64,000 nt of DNA from Mycoplana dimorpha (GTDB lineage: Bacteria; Pseudomonadota; Alphaproteobacteria; Rhizobiales; Rhizobiaceae): the NCBI RefSeq assembly GCF_003046475.1, contig NZ_PZZZ01000006.1:62001-126000 (forward strand). Reading direction: 5' to 3'. A program made the position numbers and the translations under genes. The notes under the pieces are model-generated. The model did no database searches and was not told where the DNA came from. It saw only the letters and a list, made by a program, of their open reading frames with translations. Positions 63,183 through 64,000 of this stretch are shown piece after piece. Each line of letters opens with the position of its first letter. The first letter of the stretch is position 1.

Positions 63183-63770
63183 ATGCAGGACATGAGAGTC
63201 GAATCGGAGTTGAACGGCCACCCAATTCTCGGGGACCGGATCCGCGGGTTGCGGAAGCGCCGCAAGATGACCCTGTCCGCCCTCGCCGAACAGTCCAGGC
63301 TGTCTCCCGGCTACATCAGCCAGATCGAACGAAGCCTTGCCTATCCGTCCATTCCGGCGCTGGTGAACATCGCCGCGAGCCTGGGCGTGACGGTGCAGTG
63401 GTTCTTCTCCGGCTCGCTGGACGTGCCGGCGGAAGAGCGCGAATACGTCGTCCGTGCCCGGAACCGGTTGAAGATCGAATACGAGAAGGGGATCGTCGAC
63501 GAGTTGCTCACCCCGAAGATGAGCGCTCAGGTCGAAATGATCTACAGCCGCATGCCCCCCGGCAGCGAGAGCAGGGAAGCCTATTCGCACGAGGGCGACG
63601 AGGTGGGGTTCGTGCTGGCCGGCGAACTGGAGATCTGGGTCGGCGAGAAGCACTTTCACCTTGCAACCGGCGACAGTTGCTCGTTCTCCTCCAGGGAGCC
63701 GCACCGTTACCGGAATCCCGGAACGGTCGAGGCGATCGTCCTCTGGGCGATAAGCCCGCCCGCATTCTGA
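63183..63770 (+). CDS. XRE-family regulator with C-terminal cupin domain
   Basis: A 195-residue regulator: helix-turn-helix (about 17-71, MTLSALAEQSRLSPGYISQIERS) joined to a cupin sensor domain (about 110-190, SHEGDEVGFVLAGELEIWVG and HRYRNPG). Such XRE-cupin proteins sense small metabolites (for example PuuR-like polyamine regulators). An inverted repeat lies between it and the next gene on the same strand. ATG 63183 is chosen; a second ATG three codons on is possible. Confidence 0.86.
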   Translation: MQDMRVESELNGHPILGDRIRGLRKRRKMTLSALAEQSRLSPGYISQIERSLAYPSIPALVNIAASLGVTVQWFFSGSLDVPAEEREYVVRARNRLKIEYEKGIVDELLTPKMSAQVEMIYSRMPPGSESREAYSHEGDEVGFVLAGELEIWVGEKHFHLATGDSCSFSSREPHRYRNPGTVEAIVLWAISPPAF

Positions 63771-63824
63771 CGTCCCCGTCCGCCAAGGTCTCACGTAAAA
63801 TAATTCGCCTTGTAAGTTTCCAGT

Positions 63825-63851
63825 AGTAAAAATTTGGATTGATTTTTTACT
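63825..63851. promoter_or_regulatory. Inverted repeat upstream of the last gene
   Basis: AGTAAAAA (63825-63832) and TTTTTACT (63844-63851) form an eight-base dyad with an 11-base spacer in an A+T-rich stretch. It ends 50 bp before the next start. It may be an operator, perhaps for the XRE-cupin protein encoded just upstream. Confidence 0.55.
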
Positions 63852-63901
63852 CGTGGAACCGCAGTGTCGGAGAAAATCTTGGTGGCGGACGGGAGTGAGA
63901 C

Positions 63902-64000
63902 ATGGCGGATATCGTGCATTTCAAAAGCAGCGAGCGGGTTTTCGAGCCGTATGGCAGCCCCGCCGACAAGGCGTCGATCAGCCGCCTGGTAGGCCCCGAA
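63902..64000 (+). CDS. N-terminal fragment of an unidentified protein cut by the window edge
   Basis: Thirty-three codons, starting MADIVHFKSSERVFEPYGS, are visible before the window ends. GGGAGTGAG precedes the ATG. It lies behind an XRE-cupin regulator and a dyad operator, so it is probably the regulated gene. The beginning would fit a small cupin-type protein, but too little is present to decide. Confidence 0.6.
   Translation, partial: MADIVHFKSSERVFEPYGSPADKASISRLVGPE

Noticed and set aside
1-64000. tRNA, rRNA, CRISPR array, prophage or insertion sequence
   Set aside because: No cloverleaf-like tRNA, regularly spaced repeats, transposase or phage structural gene was recognised on either strand.

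Overview
The window is GC-rich, gene-dense chromosome-like or megaplasmid-like DNA from an alphaproteobacterium, most likely Rhizobiaceae (Rhizobium/Sinorhizobium/Shinella type). The reasons are the rhizobial small-gene families, an RHE_PE00001-type protein, a DUF2585 protein, three RIME-like palindromic intergenic repeats, HmrR/CueR-type copper control and a hyp-type hydroxyproline locus. I name no species. No rRNA, tRNA, CRISPR array, prophage or insertion sequence was recognised.

Layout. 1-2.4 kb: end of a membrane-bound GMC dehydrogenase with its triheme cytochrome c. 2.5-5.5 kb: copper efflux (copA-hmrR) behind a textbook CueR-type promoter. 5.6-9.4 kb: CHRD protein, S10 carboxypeptidase, aldehyde dehydrogenase. 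9.6-14.5 kb: amidase, DMT exporter, a small membrane protein and a second metal P-type ATPase with a TPCP motif. 14.5-22.3 kb: sugar-acid catabolism (IlvD/Edd dehydratase, L-fuconate dehydratase, amidohydrolase-2 lactonase, LldD) with DMT transporter, VOC and SnoaL proteins. 22.3-27.2 kb: AGE epimerase, two DUF1801 paralogs, several very small genes, rpsU and cspA, plus an orphan terminator that suggests a small RNA. 27.4-37 kb: a large FtsK-type translocase without membrane segments, DUF922 protein, SDRs, RHE_PE00001-like protein, glycine-zipper lipoprotein, L-2-hydroxyglutarate oxidase, DUF1810 protein.

37-57 kb is the most coherent block. It holds two polar amino-acid ABC transporters, an M24 peptidase, a GntR/FCD regulator, a DapA-family deaminase, an APC transporter with a universal stress protein, an Ldh2-family reductase, an alpha-ketoglutarate semialdehyde dehydrogenase, a D-amino-acid dehydrogenase, two proline-racemase-family enzymes and a fused aconitase X. 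Together these can account for degradation of trans-4-hydroxy-L-proline (epimerase, dehydrogenase, deaminase, semialdehyde dehydrogenase to alpha-ketoglutarate) and probably the 3-hydroxyproline isomers (dehydratases plus pyrroline-2-carboxylate reductase to L-proline). Two different palindromes punctuate the block: TTGTCGACAA before the M24 peptidase, gntR and dapA-like genes, and TTTTGYATAC-N5-GTAT before the reductase/dehydrogenase pair and before the second ABC operon.

57-61.8 kb: the lower tyrosine pathway (hmgA, fumarylacetoacetase, maleylacetoacetate isomerase) with a divergent MarR regulator and an operator between them. 62-64 kb: a RES/DUF2384 toxin-antitoxin pair, an XRE-cupin regulator and the start of a gene cut by the window edge. 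Starts are TTG or GTG in a notable fraction of genes, each chosen from a nearby Shine-Dalgarno sequence.
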